From contig RCAB01000061.1 in assembly GCA_003640385.1 (NCBI GenBank), positions 146,749 to 210,748 on the forward strand: a stretch of DNA of 64,000 nt, in the 5' to 3' direction. Of the stretch, positions 49,833 through 61,800 are shown piece after piece. The notes beneath the pieces are model-generated. The model did not search any database. It was given only the letters and a program-made list of their open reading frames with translations, and was not told the DNA's origin. The stretch comes from Setaria digitata. Lineage: Eukaryota > Nematoda > Chromadorea > Rhabditida > Setariidae. The position numbers and the translations under genes were made by a program. How positions within the stretch are numbered: the first letter of the stretch is position 1; every line of letters begins with the position of its first letter.

Positions 49833-52136
49833 TTATCGTTTCTTGCTTTTACCATCAACATTCAGATAATCTTCATCAGCAATATTTAGCATGAGACCAC
49901 CGGATGGTAAATAGACCTATAAGTTAATAAAATCCGTAGCGTTAGTCAGCCCAACAAGCATAATATAATCGAGCTCGAAACATACCATAAAACCGATATC
50001 AACGTAAAAGATAATGAAAAATTGCTGGTTCTGATCAGAAACCAACTTTATATGTAGGATTCTTTTGAATAGAAAAGCTAACTTTGTTGTTTGCTGCTTC
50101 CGATATGGTTTTCGAGATTTTTTGAGCAGCACGAATTTTACGCAATTTTAAAAAACCCGGATCTTGTCTCATTGCCTCGCCTATCTGAAAGATTGATAAA
50201 ACAATTTGCAACACAAAAGCGTTTTTTTTTTTTTGCAGGATATGGCAAAAAGAAATTTATGTACAAGTCCCGAAAAACACTCACATTTTGTTGTTCTCAT
50301 GTGTGTGTCTTCGTAGCTGCACTTAAGTGATTTTCGTCGTTTTTTACAGCGAAAACTTTTAAAATTCTAAGATTCGCCAAGATTACCGACGTCAAAGAGT
50401 GAAAAATAAGGAAAAAATAAATTAAAAGGCACGATTTCAGGAATAAAAAAACTGCCACGAAAATTTACAAGTTTGGCAGATTGAGCTTCACCCTCAGCTT
50501 GCACGATTTTTTCCTGCCTTTGCTGTTTTGCTCTTTCGACCAAAAAAGATGCACGTTGCGCTTCCTGAGCGGCAACTTGTTTCGCTTCTACAGCAGCGGA
50601 GTACTGTGGTGAAAAAGCCAACTCGGTGATTGCCACATCATCCAAAATGATGTTGAAATCCAGTGCTCTCTCTTAAAAAAAATGAAGAAAACAAATTTTT
50701 GAATGAATTCTAATTGAAAAGTAAACACCTAACAGTTAATTAACAATTAATGGGCGGTACTGGTAGCTAAAAAGTAAAGAATTAAACAAATAACTGACCG
50801 ATGAGACCTTTGCGAACAAGTAGCGAAACCTGCTGCCGCTGTGTTATCAACTGTGAAGCGTTGAACTTTGCTACAACACTTTTGAGTACCTAGAAAGGGA
50901 AGCAATCCATACACATGATAAATCTAGGAGTTTTGAAGAATAATAAGATAATGAAATGGAAAAACAACCAAGAGATATTCAATGCTTTCAAAATATTACT
51001 GACAGCTTTAATAGCTCTCTAAATATTATGAATAAATAGGCTTGTTTCTGTGAATCACTCAACCTACCAACTTTTTACAAGGAACTGATTTTATTTTTCT
51101 TAAATAAGGCTTCATAAAATTCTAGAAAGTTCAAACACTAATCTTTGCTACTGTGCTACATCCACTGCTTATTGAAAATTTGCTCCTTTATATTTTACCG
51201 ATTTTCGAACTGTACTTTATGCAATGTTGGAAACTGACTGACAAACCTCATTGCAGATTGAAGGTAAAATCCTTTCTTCCCAATTTTGTCCTAGCATTCG
51301 ATATATTTTCGGTAACGATGAAGGATCGGGTCGTGACAAGACTCGAAGACCAATGTTTACCATCTGAGTGTTTAAATATGGATAATTATCATTCGCTGAA
51401 GCAAATATGATTAACAATTGCAACTATTTAAGAAGTTACAGCGATTCAACCGTAGGATGTAACGAGTTTGTAAAGTCTTGAAGTAAATACGACACAAAAA
51501 AATGCCATTAAAAGTTGAAAAATAACCTGAAATACGACACAAAAAAATGTCATTAAAAGTTGAAAAATAACCTGAAATACGACACGAAAAAATGTCATTA
51601 AAAGTTGAAAAACAACCTGTAAGTCCTTACTACCCGTTGGTGAGCGAATCTGGTTAGGGCGAGCACGAATATCATATACAATTGGGTACTGGAACCACGG
51701 TACCCGGAAATGCAAACCCTCCTTATAGACAGCATCACCAACACCACCAATTCTGTTGAACATTATTGCTCTATGTCCAGCGTCAACTACAAATTGTCTT
51801 TTAAATATGATCTAAAACCGGATTTGTAAATCCCAAATATTGCATTAATGGTACTAAGTAAATATGAAGAAAAGTAAGTCTTACAAAAACAAGAGCGCAC
51901 TGAAAAGGAAACGAAGGACGAGAAAACTCATACTGTCATGTGTCTTTTAGGAAATAGCCGGTGACTATTTAGCAGACATTATGAACAGAAAACAAATGAA
52001 TCTCCGACAAATTTCAAAAGACGAAAATACCAGAAAAAAGTGATTCTTTCATGCCAAAACCGGCCGCTACAGTCCCAGCAATAAGAGCCAGACCCTTCGG
52101 ACCAACATCCATCAGCAGTTTCTCGAAATTAGCCAT
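49833..52136 (-). CDS. phb-2: Prohibitin-2 (PHB-2), 290 aa
   Basis: PHB-2 forms ring complexes with PHB-1 in the mitochondrial inner membrane, scaffolding m-AAA protease and lipids. Exons: 52031-52136, 51617-51786, 51247-51363, 50799-50889, 50469-50671, 50083-50184, 49833-49916; all phases agree and the length fits the family. Features: N-terminal hydrophobic anchor ([15 protein letters not shown]); SPFH domain with [29 protein letters not shown] and [40 protein letters not shown]; coiled coil [37 protein letters not shown]; end GKSKKR. The ATG immediately follows a ttttag acceptor, which suggests trans-splicing. Intron 2 carries a 45-bp tandem repeat that reaches into the end of exon 2. A C3orf33-family gene lies 427 bp upstream on the same strand. 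Confidence 0.96.
51485..51619. repeat. Three 45-bp tandem repeats spanning the exon-2 donor of phb-2
   Basis: Units at 51485-51529, 51530-51574 and 51575-51619 differ by only a few bases. The right-most unit includes the last three bases of phb-2 exon 2 (CAG, minus strand) and its donor gttgtt. Each unit therefore recreates a CAG|GTT site preceded by tcgtattt, a combined acceptor and donor look-alike. Confidence 0.9.
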
Positions 52137-52143
52137 CTAAAAC
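52137..52143 (-). promoter_or_regulatory. Probable spliced-leader acceptor of phb-2
   Basis: Reading minus, ggttttag is followed directly by the ATG at 52136. With no upstream coding exon required, this looks like a trans-splice acceptor, as for downstream genes of nematode operons. Confidence 0.5.
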
Positions 52144-52562
52144 CTAGATTTCAAAAGATTTTTTTTTTCTCTGAACAAAGCAAGCAAAAGTAACAACGAA
52201 AAGATCTGAATAAATCCCAGATATTCCATGTGTAAGCGAAATCATGAAGTTTTGAAAAATCGAATAAGCATGAATGCGCACAAATGTACACTAGGTAGGA
52301 TGACAAAAAGAACCAGTCCAAGGAATTATTTTCATCGTCTTCAGTAATCTTTTTACTTAAATCACATATATTATTCATATACACATCAGAGAACCTCATC
52401 AACTGATATTCTTGAAATTTAACAAACTTTTAAATTAACGGAAAATTATTTGAATAAATAAAAGACAAATGCATAGAATTCATCGGCAATTAATACAATG
52501 TCTGAAACACTCGTTAGATTAACTACGCATTGGATTATAAGTTATAATTTACAACAATTGAA

Positions 52563-54551
52563 TTATTTTGATGAAAATTTATCAATCCTCTTCTTCATCA
52601 CATTACTTAGTCTGAATGACACACCCGCAAATTGTTGCATTATTATACATATTTTCTGATATAAAACAATGATGACGCTGACTGCTTGTTTCGATAAATG
52701 ACTTCCTCTGACAGCCATTTCTTTGGCGACGACTGCAGCTGCAACCTGAAACTCGATATAAATATTTGTTGGCTAGTTAGGCAATATTTGTAACTCCTGT
52801 AAATAAGAATTCCATATAATAAAATGCGATTTGTAGTACAGCGAAAGGAAGCCATCATGAGTTTCACATCACTACAACGGTAAAAGCAAAGGACTAAGAA
52901 AACTTTCCAAGCACGCATTATTTTTAGCATTAATCACTGCCATCAAACTATCAACCAAGTATAAGGATAAAAGTTCTGCAACATTCGTCGCATAAGCTGG
53001 CTTTGATTTCCTTTTTTAGAAACTGTCATATTTAGCACTGAATTTATACCGGTTCTAAAATTACCAAAAATCTTGTTATTCCTGCTGAAATGATAATTTG
53101 TCTGAAAGCAGCAGGATATGAAAATATTGTTTCTGCCCAAGTATCACGAGTCCATAACCCTAATCCTCGACGATTAGCGATCTGGAAATTCTCCTGTGAT
53201 AAAGATGGATAGGAAATATAATTAGAATTTCATATGAAATAAGGATATGATTTGACAAAATTTTCAGTATTTCTCTGTTCTTGATCTTCAAAGCCGCAAC
53301 TCTGGTTGGTATTTCTAATACCGAAAAAGAACCTTTTCCGATAAGATCAATTTTGATATCAGTCTAGCATAGGGATAACTGGTCTTTAGCGTTTCCAGAT
53401 GTTCCGGATTAGTCAGCGATATTACACGTGCAAAACCTCTTCGCACCAAATCCACATTTAAATTTGTTTGCAAAAAGCGCTTCTGTAACAAGAATATATG
53501 AAGCAACTTTGTAATGATGTAATCATGCAAACCTCCTCCTTTTTACAATCAGAATACCCCTGGGGAAAAAAATTAGAAGGCCTACCTTCCTCAAATAAAC
53601 TTCTGCATCGATGCAATTATTGTTTTCAACAGGCTTTATTGCGGAGAAAAGTATCTGACTGCTACGCAGGCGAAGATCCTTCGCAAGATATTCTGAACCA
53701 GCATCCGAAACATCAATCCCCGCAAGTCGTACGTCCAGCAATCCTGGCTACACAATTTTCTAAAGTAATTCGAAAATATTTCAATCAGTGAACAGTTATT
53801 CTACCTTCTCAATAAAATGTAGCAATAACCATGAGACTGAAATCAGAAACCATTAGATTGGTAGAAATGTTACCTGAATAGGTCTTCTTCTAGAAAGAAA
53901 TTTAGGCATCGTGAAAGCCGGTATATGCTCCACTTTCATGTAACCATTTGAGTGAACAGCACGAACAATTCCTTTTAGCTGAATTTCTTTTTTATATACT
54001 TCAAGTGGTACATCTGCTACTCTTTCATACCTCGCGAACTAAAATAAGTGAAAGTAAATCGGAATTTAATTATAATATATTTAACTGATTATAAGAAAAT
54101 TACTACTTTAGAAATGATGCAATAAAGCAGAATAAGAAATAGAGACTTCCGTCAAAATTCATTTTTAACACTGGTAACTTCTACATAATGAAATCTGATT
54201 GGAAGTTGAAAACAAACGAACACAGCTCACAAAATGAATAACTTGTCCTTCAATAGAAGAATGTGAAAGAATACTGTAGACTAACAATATGGGACAACAC
54301 ACCCTACAGCAATAACTGTATTATATTTATCATAAAAACTGAGAAAATACCATTCGCGTTTTTCGTGCAAATAGGATGATGCCTAAAATTCCACCGCCAC
54401 AAGTAACACCCTGCAACTGAATAATTATTCATTAATTCAGAGAATACCTCCTGTTTTCTGGATAAAATACTGCATAACACAAGATACTAATTCAAACCCT
54501 GATCAAGGCAGCATAGCGGCGATCACTGGGCTCTAATACTTCATGCGCCAT
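52563..54551 (-). CDS. C3orf33-family (MISO-like) mitochondrial membrane protein with SNase-like fold, 300 aa
   Basis: Exons: 54498-54551, 54351-54410, 53874-54038, 53586-53747, 53333-53482, 53065-53193, 52563-52745; all phases are 0 and agree, total 300 aa (human C3orf33 is of similar length). Features: start MAHEVLEPSDRRYAALIR, then a Gly-rich hydrophobic segment (GVTCGGGILGIILFA), likely the membrane anchor; an SNase/OB-like region with IQLKGIVRAVHSNGYMKVEH, LLDVRLAGIDVSDAGSEYL and NVDLVRRGFARVISL; and a basic C-terminal tail (VAAAVVAKEMAVRGS) that I do not see in vertebrate homologs as I recall them. Animal C3orf33/MISO has been linked to inner-membrane subdomains; applying that here is inference. 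The acceptor at 53747 (gtgtag) is the weakest junction. The family call rests on remembered homology to human C3orf33. Confidence 0.8.
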
Positions 54552-55850
54552 TATCCCTCCAGTCGACTCTTCACCTCCGAACTGCAATTATTCTTCTTCA
54601 CTCTCCCAGACTTCCATCTTCATATTTTGACAACATTATAGTAGCTTATGCTACTTCAACTCGACAGTGCACACAACTTCATCGTCCTAATTAATTAACC
54701 TCATCGTCCTCATTAATCAACCCTACTGTCCTCATCAACTAACCCCATCGTCCTCATTAATTAACTTCACTACCCTCATTAAGTAACCCCACCATCCTCA
54801 TCACGAGTAATACACCGCTGTTTTCCCCTCATTTCACCAACGGAAACCAGTCAATCAGCTAACTACTGTGAGGTTGGTTTGTTACAAAGAAAACTTTCTT
54901 AAAGTAGCACAAGGTTATGTGATACTTCGACAAGTTGGTTTGAAATTGTGAACATCTCCCTTTCAATGAGTGATCGGTCGTGTGTAGGGGGGAGTGTTTA
55001 TGCAAGTTATCGTATTCCTCACTAATTAGGGCATTCGTGTTTTACCTTCCATTGGTAATTACAGGTGGTAGGTGAATGCTAGTATCGAAAAGCTACATTT
55101 AGTTGTTGGAGATAATTTTATTGTCTCTCCGTTTAACATCTCTGCAAACTGTAATGCTGAAGTGTCAAAACTGTAAAAACTTTCTTCCACACTCCTCTGT
55201 GTAAGAGTGAAATAATATCAATGGGATGGGAATGAAGGGTTATCGTCCTGTGCTCATATCATTTAATTATCGTCAATCGATGGGTCAATCATTCGCCTTC
55301 TGTAGTTAAACGGATGGAGACCACTATTGCACTGTTTTGTTGTGTACCAATCTGTTCTCCTGTAACGTTACCTACTCCTTTCTTCCTAGCAGTTCTCTTT
55401 CTTATCACATATTACACTTTATGTTACGTGAGAGATTAATAGAAATATATGTTGTAGGAAGCTAGCATTATAGTGATTTTCATTTTAGTTTCGTAGTCTT
55501 GAAGTCAGTCTAGCTAAAAAGAAAAAGCAGTTAAGTTCAAACTTCAAACTTACGGCGTTATGTGGAAGTGTCGATTTCCCACTCATATTGTAAATTAAAA
55601 TCAACTTTATTCTTTTAAATCTTCGTACTTTAATAAAAAAATATTAATTTCATAGTAAAAAAAAAAACCAAGCAAATTGAGATGTTCGATAAGCATTAAA
55701 TTTTCACTGGAGATAAAATGGTGATGTTGGAGAACGGGTCTTTTATCTCATTGTATCAAAATGTGAGTGCTTAACTACATTTATATTTCCAGGTAATGGC
55801 TAATGATTTGAAGATAGTCTGTTTTAAAACCCAGTGGTGTTATCGGTGAA
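54552..55850. other. Divergent intergenic region between the C3orf33-like gene and the MAST kinase gene
   Basis: About 1.3 kb that should contain both promoters. A minisatellite at 54678-54805 lies near the C3orf33-like start. A 3' splice site (atttccag, about 55785-55792) precedes the kinase ATG by about 58 bases. No coding exon seen. Confidence 0.5.
54678..54805. repeat. Minisatellite, 22-23-bp unit, about 5.5 copies
   Basis: Units resemble tcatcgtcctcattaattaac, with scattered substitutions. The array starts 127 bp upstream of the C3orf33-like start codon, in its presumed promoter or 5' UTR. Confidence 0.85.
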
Positions 55851-58800
55851 ATGGATGATAGCAATTGGTTAAATGAATTGCTTGGAAAAAGCACTTCCCA
55901 GGGAGAGCATGAAAAGAGCTGCACGGAGAAGAGTTCGCAACAAATATGTTCACCACAGTGTTCCGGATTTCCCGATACTCATATTACTTTCCGGAAGAAA
56001 CCGACTGTTGTTCCTCTTATGGTATCTTATCTAATAATTATGAGTTTATAGCAACTCTGCAGTGTGCTCTATTAGGGAGAGCACAATCTTTTCGTAGGTG
56101 TTTAATGATTGCACTTGAATAATAGTTACAAAGCGTCTAAAAAAAGTAACACGAGAGAACAGTTGGAGACTAAAGAAGATAAAAATTCGAAGAGGATGAA
56201 AGGAAACTAGTAAGATCTCTCTGGATCACACTGCATTAATTGTTTCCATTTTAAACTTCTCTTAGTGTAAAATCACAGAAAGCTGCTCAGTGAATGATAT
56301 TTTTAAAAGATTTTTAGTCGTCGCCAGTTGATTCATCTCATTCTTTGTTACTTTCACCTATATTGCTTCGTCCAATCCGGTCACTTTCAACTCAGAACAA
56401 TTTTTATGGAGCACCATCAGAATGTGATGAAGAACATCGCTTGTCACGACAAAAAATAACAGCATCCCATCAATTGCCTCGAACACCTGCATCTTCAAAA
56501 GGTGTGTTTTATCTTTTTTTTTTGTTTTTTCTCATACCTAATTAGACTTACCATCCATCCACCAAAATTCAATCGATGGTCTCTATATCAAACAATTTTT
56601 AGGTGCGATACCGTTAAGTATAAAAACTGCTGTCGACAGGGGTAGTACTGACAATTCAGAAAGTCGTTTTTTATTGCAAATGACACACAAGCGAGGAAGG
56701 CATTTGTCCGGTAAGAAAGTTTTGCTTACTAGTAGTGGTCAAATTAGGGCTGAAATTAATGTTATCGTCTGTCACACAATTGAATAACTCTAGTATAAAA
56801 AAACGAAAAGTCTGGGATTTAATGTTCTATTTCACTGCACAGTGTTTATATTACGTGGTATTTGGAAGTTCTTTTTTTTGATAATTGCACATTCCATTGT
56901 TATAGCTCCTACCAATTTAGAAAATCATCAAGTCAATTAGATCATTGAGTATTATCAGTTATAAATTTCTTGTTGGGAAGTAGTAAAAACAAAGTTTGAA
57001 TTAGTACTAAAATTGTTATAAATAAGATTAGGATTAGTCTTGCTTGCAACTGTGCGATACTTTATGCTACTCAACATTACTGACTCGACTTGAATGTTTA
57101 TAAATTTGTGAAAATTTCCAGTTTTTTATAGCTCAATAAAACTTGTTCACAAAAAAGGAGAGAATTTAGATAATATAGATCTCAAAGCAAAGCAATTAAG
57201 ATTTCGTAATGTTGAGTGCATAATTCCCAGTTGTTCAAGGTTTTGGAGTTTGATATGTATATAAGTCAATGATAATCAAAAAGAGATAGCTGGTAGGGCT
57301 TCGTGATCCAAAAATTTGAAATAAGTACCTGTGTTTTGACTCATACAATCAAATATTGTTTGAGCAGCGGTTATGTTTTGTGTTCATTATTGTGCAATTT
57401 GTAGAAGATGCAGAATAGTGAAATGTCAGATTTTTAAGACTTACTGTACTGATAAAGATATCATTCAAATGATGAGCACAAAGTTCTCTGATATTTCTGT
57501 TTATTGACAATCGATTTTTTTTTTCTTTTTTTTTTTTTTTTTTTTTTTCATTTTTAAGCTGCCTGACAACTCAGCATATAGGTCAGACAGAATAGAGTGA
57601 TCCATTGGCTTGCACGTGCGTTTCTGATAGGTTTATTCTTATCAAAAAAAAAAAATTATATAGTGTTTTTTTCGTTTAAAATGCTTTTTGTTTACGGTGC
57701 TCTGTATTCCTGAACCCCATTCACAAAAAAGCACGTGTAAGCCAATAGATCACTCTATTCTATCTGACCTGTAAGAAGATGTTGAGTTGTCAGGCAGCCT
57801 AAAAATGGAAAAAAAAAAATCGATCTCTAATGAACCTGGACCAGTTTTCATTTTTTTTAAAGTGTGCATGATAATCATTCCAATAAAGCATAGACTTTAT
57901 TATATTTATTCGAAGTATGAGAGCTTTTTGGGACTTTAACATTTATTTTCTGGATTTTTGGGTGACTTTTGTATTAAAAATATCATACGATAGTGGGAGC
58001 AATCAGAAAAATCAGCTGACATTATTGAAATGGCTTGCTTTATTTAATTGTGGCTTCATATTGAAAGAAAATAAATATTCGCTCAACAAATAATTCTCGA
58101 ATGTAATTGATTGAGATAATGATAATGTGATAAAACAGGAGCTTTGCTCTTGCACCTCTTTGTGTTAATGAAATTTTTTTTTAGTGAAGTAATTGTGAAC
58201 GTAATGAAAATGGGAATTTTATTGAGATTGAAATAGAGCTGTGCCCTACCCTCATTGAAGCTAATTAAATTGTCTTTTCCTAATAATCGATATATGATAC
58301 TGAGAAGTATTCTTTTCTTTAATGCAAGAGCATTTCCCTTTCCCAAGTTTATACTTCTCTCCTCTTTTGCATTTATGTTCGCTTTCTTGCTTCGCATTGC
58401 AACCTTTTTTTCTTTTTGTTAGCATTTAATGGGTTTCTACTGTTCAGGTTGCATTTTCTTATTGACTGTAATTTTTCGAAGTCTTAACTACAAAAAAGCA
58501 ATGGAGAAAACAGATATATATATATTTCTATATATATATATATATATATATGTAGAATTTATATATATATATATAGAAATTTTTTTATTCTATATATATA
58601 GAATAGAATAAAANTTATATATATATATATATATATATGTAGAATTTATATATATATATATATATAGAAATTTTTTTATTCTATATATATAGAATAGAAT
58701 AAAATATATATATATATAGAATAGAATAAAATATATATATATATAGAATTTTTGAGTAGTTATATCTGTGCACCCCTTAATATAGTCTTTGCCTGTGGAG

Positions 58801-61800
58801 AATTGTGCAACAGCAGGTGTGATTTACGATTGGTACTACTCCAAAATATATAAATGCTTCACTGTGCGTTTTAAATATTAAGTTTTAGGTATGCTTAGTC
58901 AAACATCGATGGATTCATCGTGCTCAAACCATACTCCAACATCAGGGAATTTGGTGAGAATGCGTAACTCCTCGTTGGGCCATTCAGATCCACAAATTTC
59001 TGCATCAATTCAATCGTCTTCAGTCCGTCTTCGAGTTTGCAATTTTTTTTTTTTGGATTAGATTTTTAGAGTACTTAAACAAATACTTTTGATGGTAATT
59101 TTCTCTTGCTATTAAAAGCTCAGTTAGGCGTGTAAAACGACTATTCCCCTTTCATTTCCTTTTTCTTATCTTTCCTAGTCTTTAATGAACGGATTTACAT
59201 AATTTGTCTTTATTGGCTTTTCTTTTAGCTTCATTAGTTCAAAAAAATTCAAATACAACTTATCTATGATTATTAGTTCTAGTTCTTATGTAATAGTTTT
59301 CAGAAAAAAGATGGAAATCATCCATCTTTCTCATCAGCGAGTAGCCTTGGATGTCGTCGAAGTTTGAATGCATCAGCATCACCTATTCTTGCACGAAGAT
59401 GCCGGTCACCTAATCGCGTTGTACCATGCTCCTTTCCTCATGGAAAAACTGCAAATCCAGTCGTACCTCTCAGGTTTGTGTTTCTTGGTCTATTTTTTGC
59501 TTACAAAATTCTCGACTTAATAGACTGAAAAAATTGGACTCGGAAAATGCTACAGATTACAGTCTTTCAGAACAAGTGGGTCACGCGTTGTACCTTTAGC
59601 ATCAGCTCAAGACAATAGACGTTGGTCGGTTGCATCCCTTCCATCATCAAGCGGCTATGGGACACCTGGAAGCAATTCAGCGTTCTCGGTTAGTTAGTTT
59701 TATTATTGTCCAAATTTTAGTTTCTGTGAACAATTGATTGTTAGAGAGAAGAGGGATGAGAGATTTTGTCTTACGCTTTTATAAAAGAATTGTGCACGCA
59801 ACTCACTGAATTTTGAATCAAAAATCGGTCGTGATGAGAATTGTTTTTTCTGTAATCATTTTATTATTTCGAAAAAAAAAAATACTTAAAACATATGCTT
59901 TCAAAAAAAGTAATTTTTATTGGAAGCAATTTTTCTTTTTTTTTTTTACATATTTAGTTGTAGCAATTTGTTAGGTTAAGGTTTTTTCTGCAAAAAAAAA
60001 AAATCTTTTAGAGTGAATATTCTTCTCAAGAACAACTCTGTGATCTTTTTACGGATTTCCGACTTAGCAGTGCTGAGGGTTCAAACGAAGATTTTCCGGG
60101 GCAAAGTCGTCCTCGTTCTCGCAGTTTAACGTATGTTTTCTTACGGGTTTTTTTTAGTGTGAAAAAATTATTGATCTTTGCGCTTCTTGTTTAATCTTTA
60201 AGCTGAAAATCAATTACCTTATACATATGTCAAGGGGCCTAACAAATTCTCCTTTATATGCAGCTTATACCACTTATTCGGTTGTTTGATTTTTTTTTTT
60301 TTTTTAAATGCAAAGATTAGGAAGAATATTAACCATTAAAATGAGAATTTATAAATTTCTTTTTTCTTTTCTTTTTTGTACAATGCGTTTAAGATGGTTT
60401 AATTGCGAATATTGTAAAAAAAAAAAAGAGAAAAGAGAAAAAATATTATATGTGTTCACTTACTGCAACTATCAGTAAACAGTTTGGAGCATTCGAATGA
60501 ATAATTTTATAAAATCTATAATTGTTTTGAGTCCATTTGAAATTATAATCGAATTCATATGCTATAGAAATTCGGTAAATTTTGGTTCCAACTCTGCATG
60601 CCATGTTGTTGTTCGTAAAACAATTTACAAGGAACGTTTTCCAAAGGTAGGTACAGTTTTCGTACCATAGATTTGAAAATAAATTTATAATTTTTGGATG
60701 ATTCCATTTGTAGAGTATAGATTTGTAATTATTAAGTTTTTCATATTTTCATCCCATCATACCATTCATTATAATCAGTTTAAGAAAAATTGTTCTGAAA
60801 ACTATGAATTCTGTATCTCCACGCAATTGTTTTTTAGGCAAAGAAACAAATGGAAGAGAGACTTAGTCAGTTAATTGATGAAAATGCTCCGTTATCTGGT
60901 CTTTCATCTTTGGATGCTACATTACGACCAGAAGGTGTGTATTTAGACGACACTTCGAATGGTTCACCAAACACTTCGCTTAACTCACTGATCAGTCGTC
61001 GTTCAATGCTTGTTGACAACTCAGATGGCGATCGTAGAGTGCGACTGGTCTCGGATGGTGCTACGCGATTTCTTCATCATCAGATTGTCGAAATTGCTAG
61101 TGGTACTTTAGGCCTTGTTTCTAAGATCTGTACAATGCTCAGATTGTCGAAAAATAATTCATCAAAAAATACTAACCAGTTGTCATTAGCACTAAACCAA
61201 TTTGACATTGGTTTTTTTTTTTTTTTTTTTTTTTTATCTAAAAGCACTGCTGCGGCATAGAAAGTCTTACTCGTTTCATACTGTTTTGGTGAAGTGGAGA
61301 CTAAAAATCTGATATCATTAAAGGAAAGTTACATTGCTGCTGTTTAAAACATCATATTCACAAAGGGAACTAGTAGTATACGTGTAAAGCTAATATATCG
61401 ACGTTGGAAAAACGAGGTTTTCGAAACATAACAGTATGGAAGGAATTTTCAGATTGTCTGGCAAAGTCGAAAGATGATCTCACCAATGCTTCGTACTTCT
61501 CAGAAATATCACAAAGACTGGAAGCTGTTATCGCTGAAGCACACGAAAAAACATCGCCTGAGAGCTTTGCTTTTTTATCAAGGATGGTGAAGCATGTGCT
61601 GATGATAATTTCTCGACCGGCTCGTATCTTAGAATGTTTGGTAACCGGTTCTTATTTCATGTTTAAGTTGAACAATTTTATTGGAAAAGAGGAATACTAG
61701 AAATGAGACGACGTATTTAGGATTTTTAACCTTTATTGTTGTCCATTTTCTCATCATCTAATTTGAGCAAAGAACATGTTCGATGTAATTAAAGGAGTTC

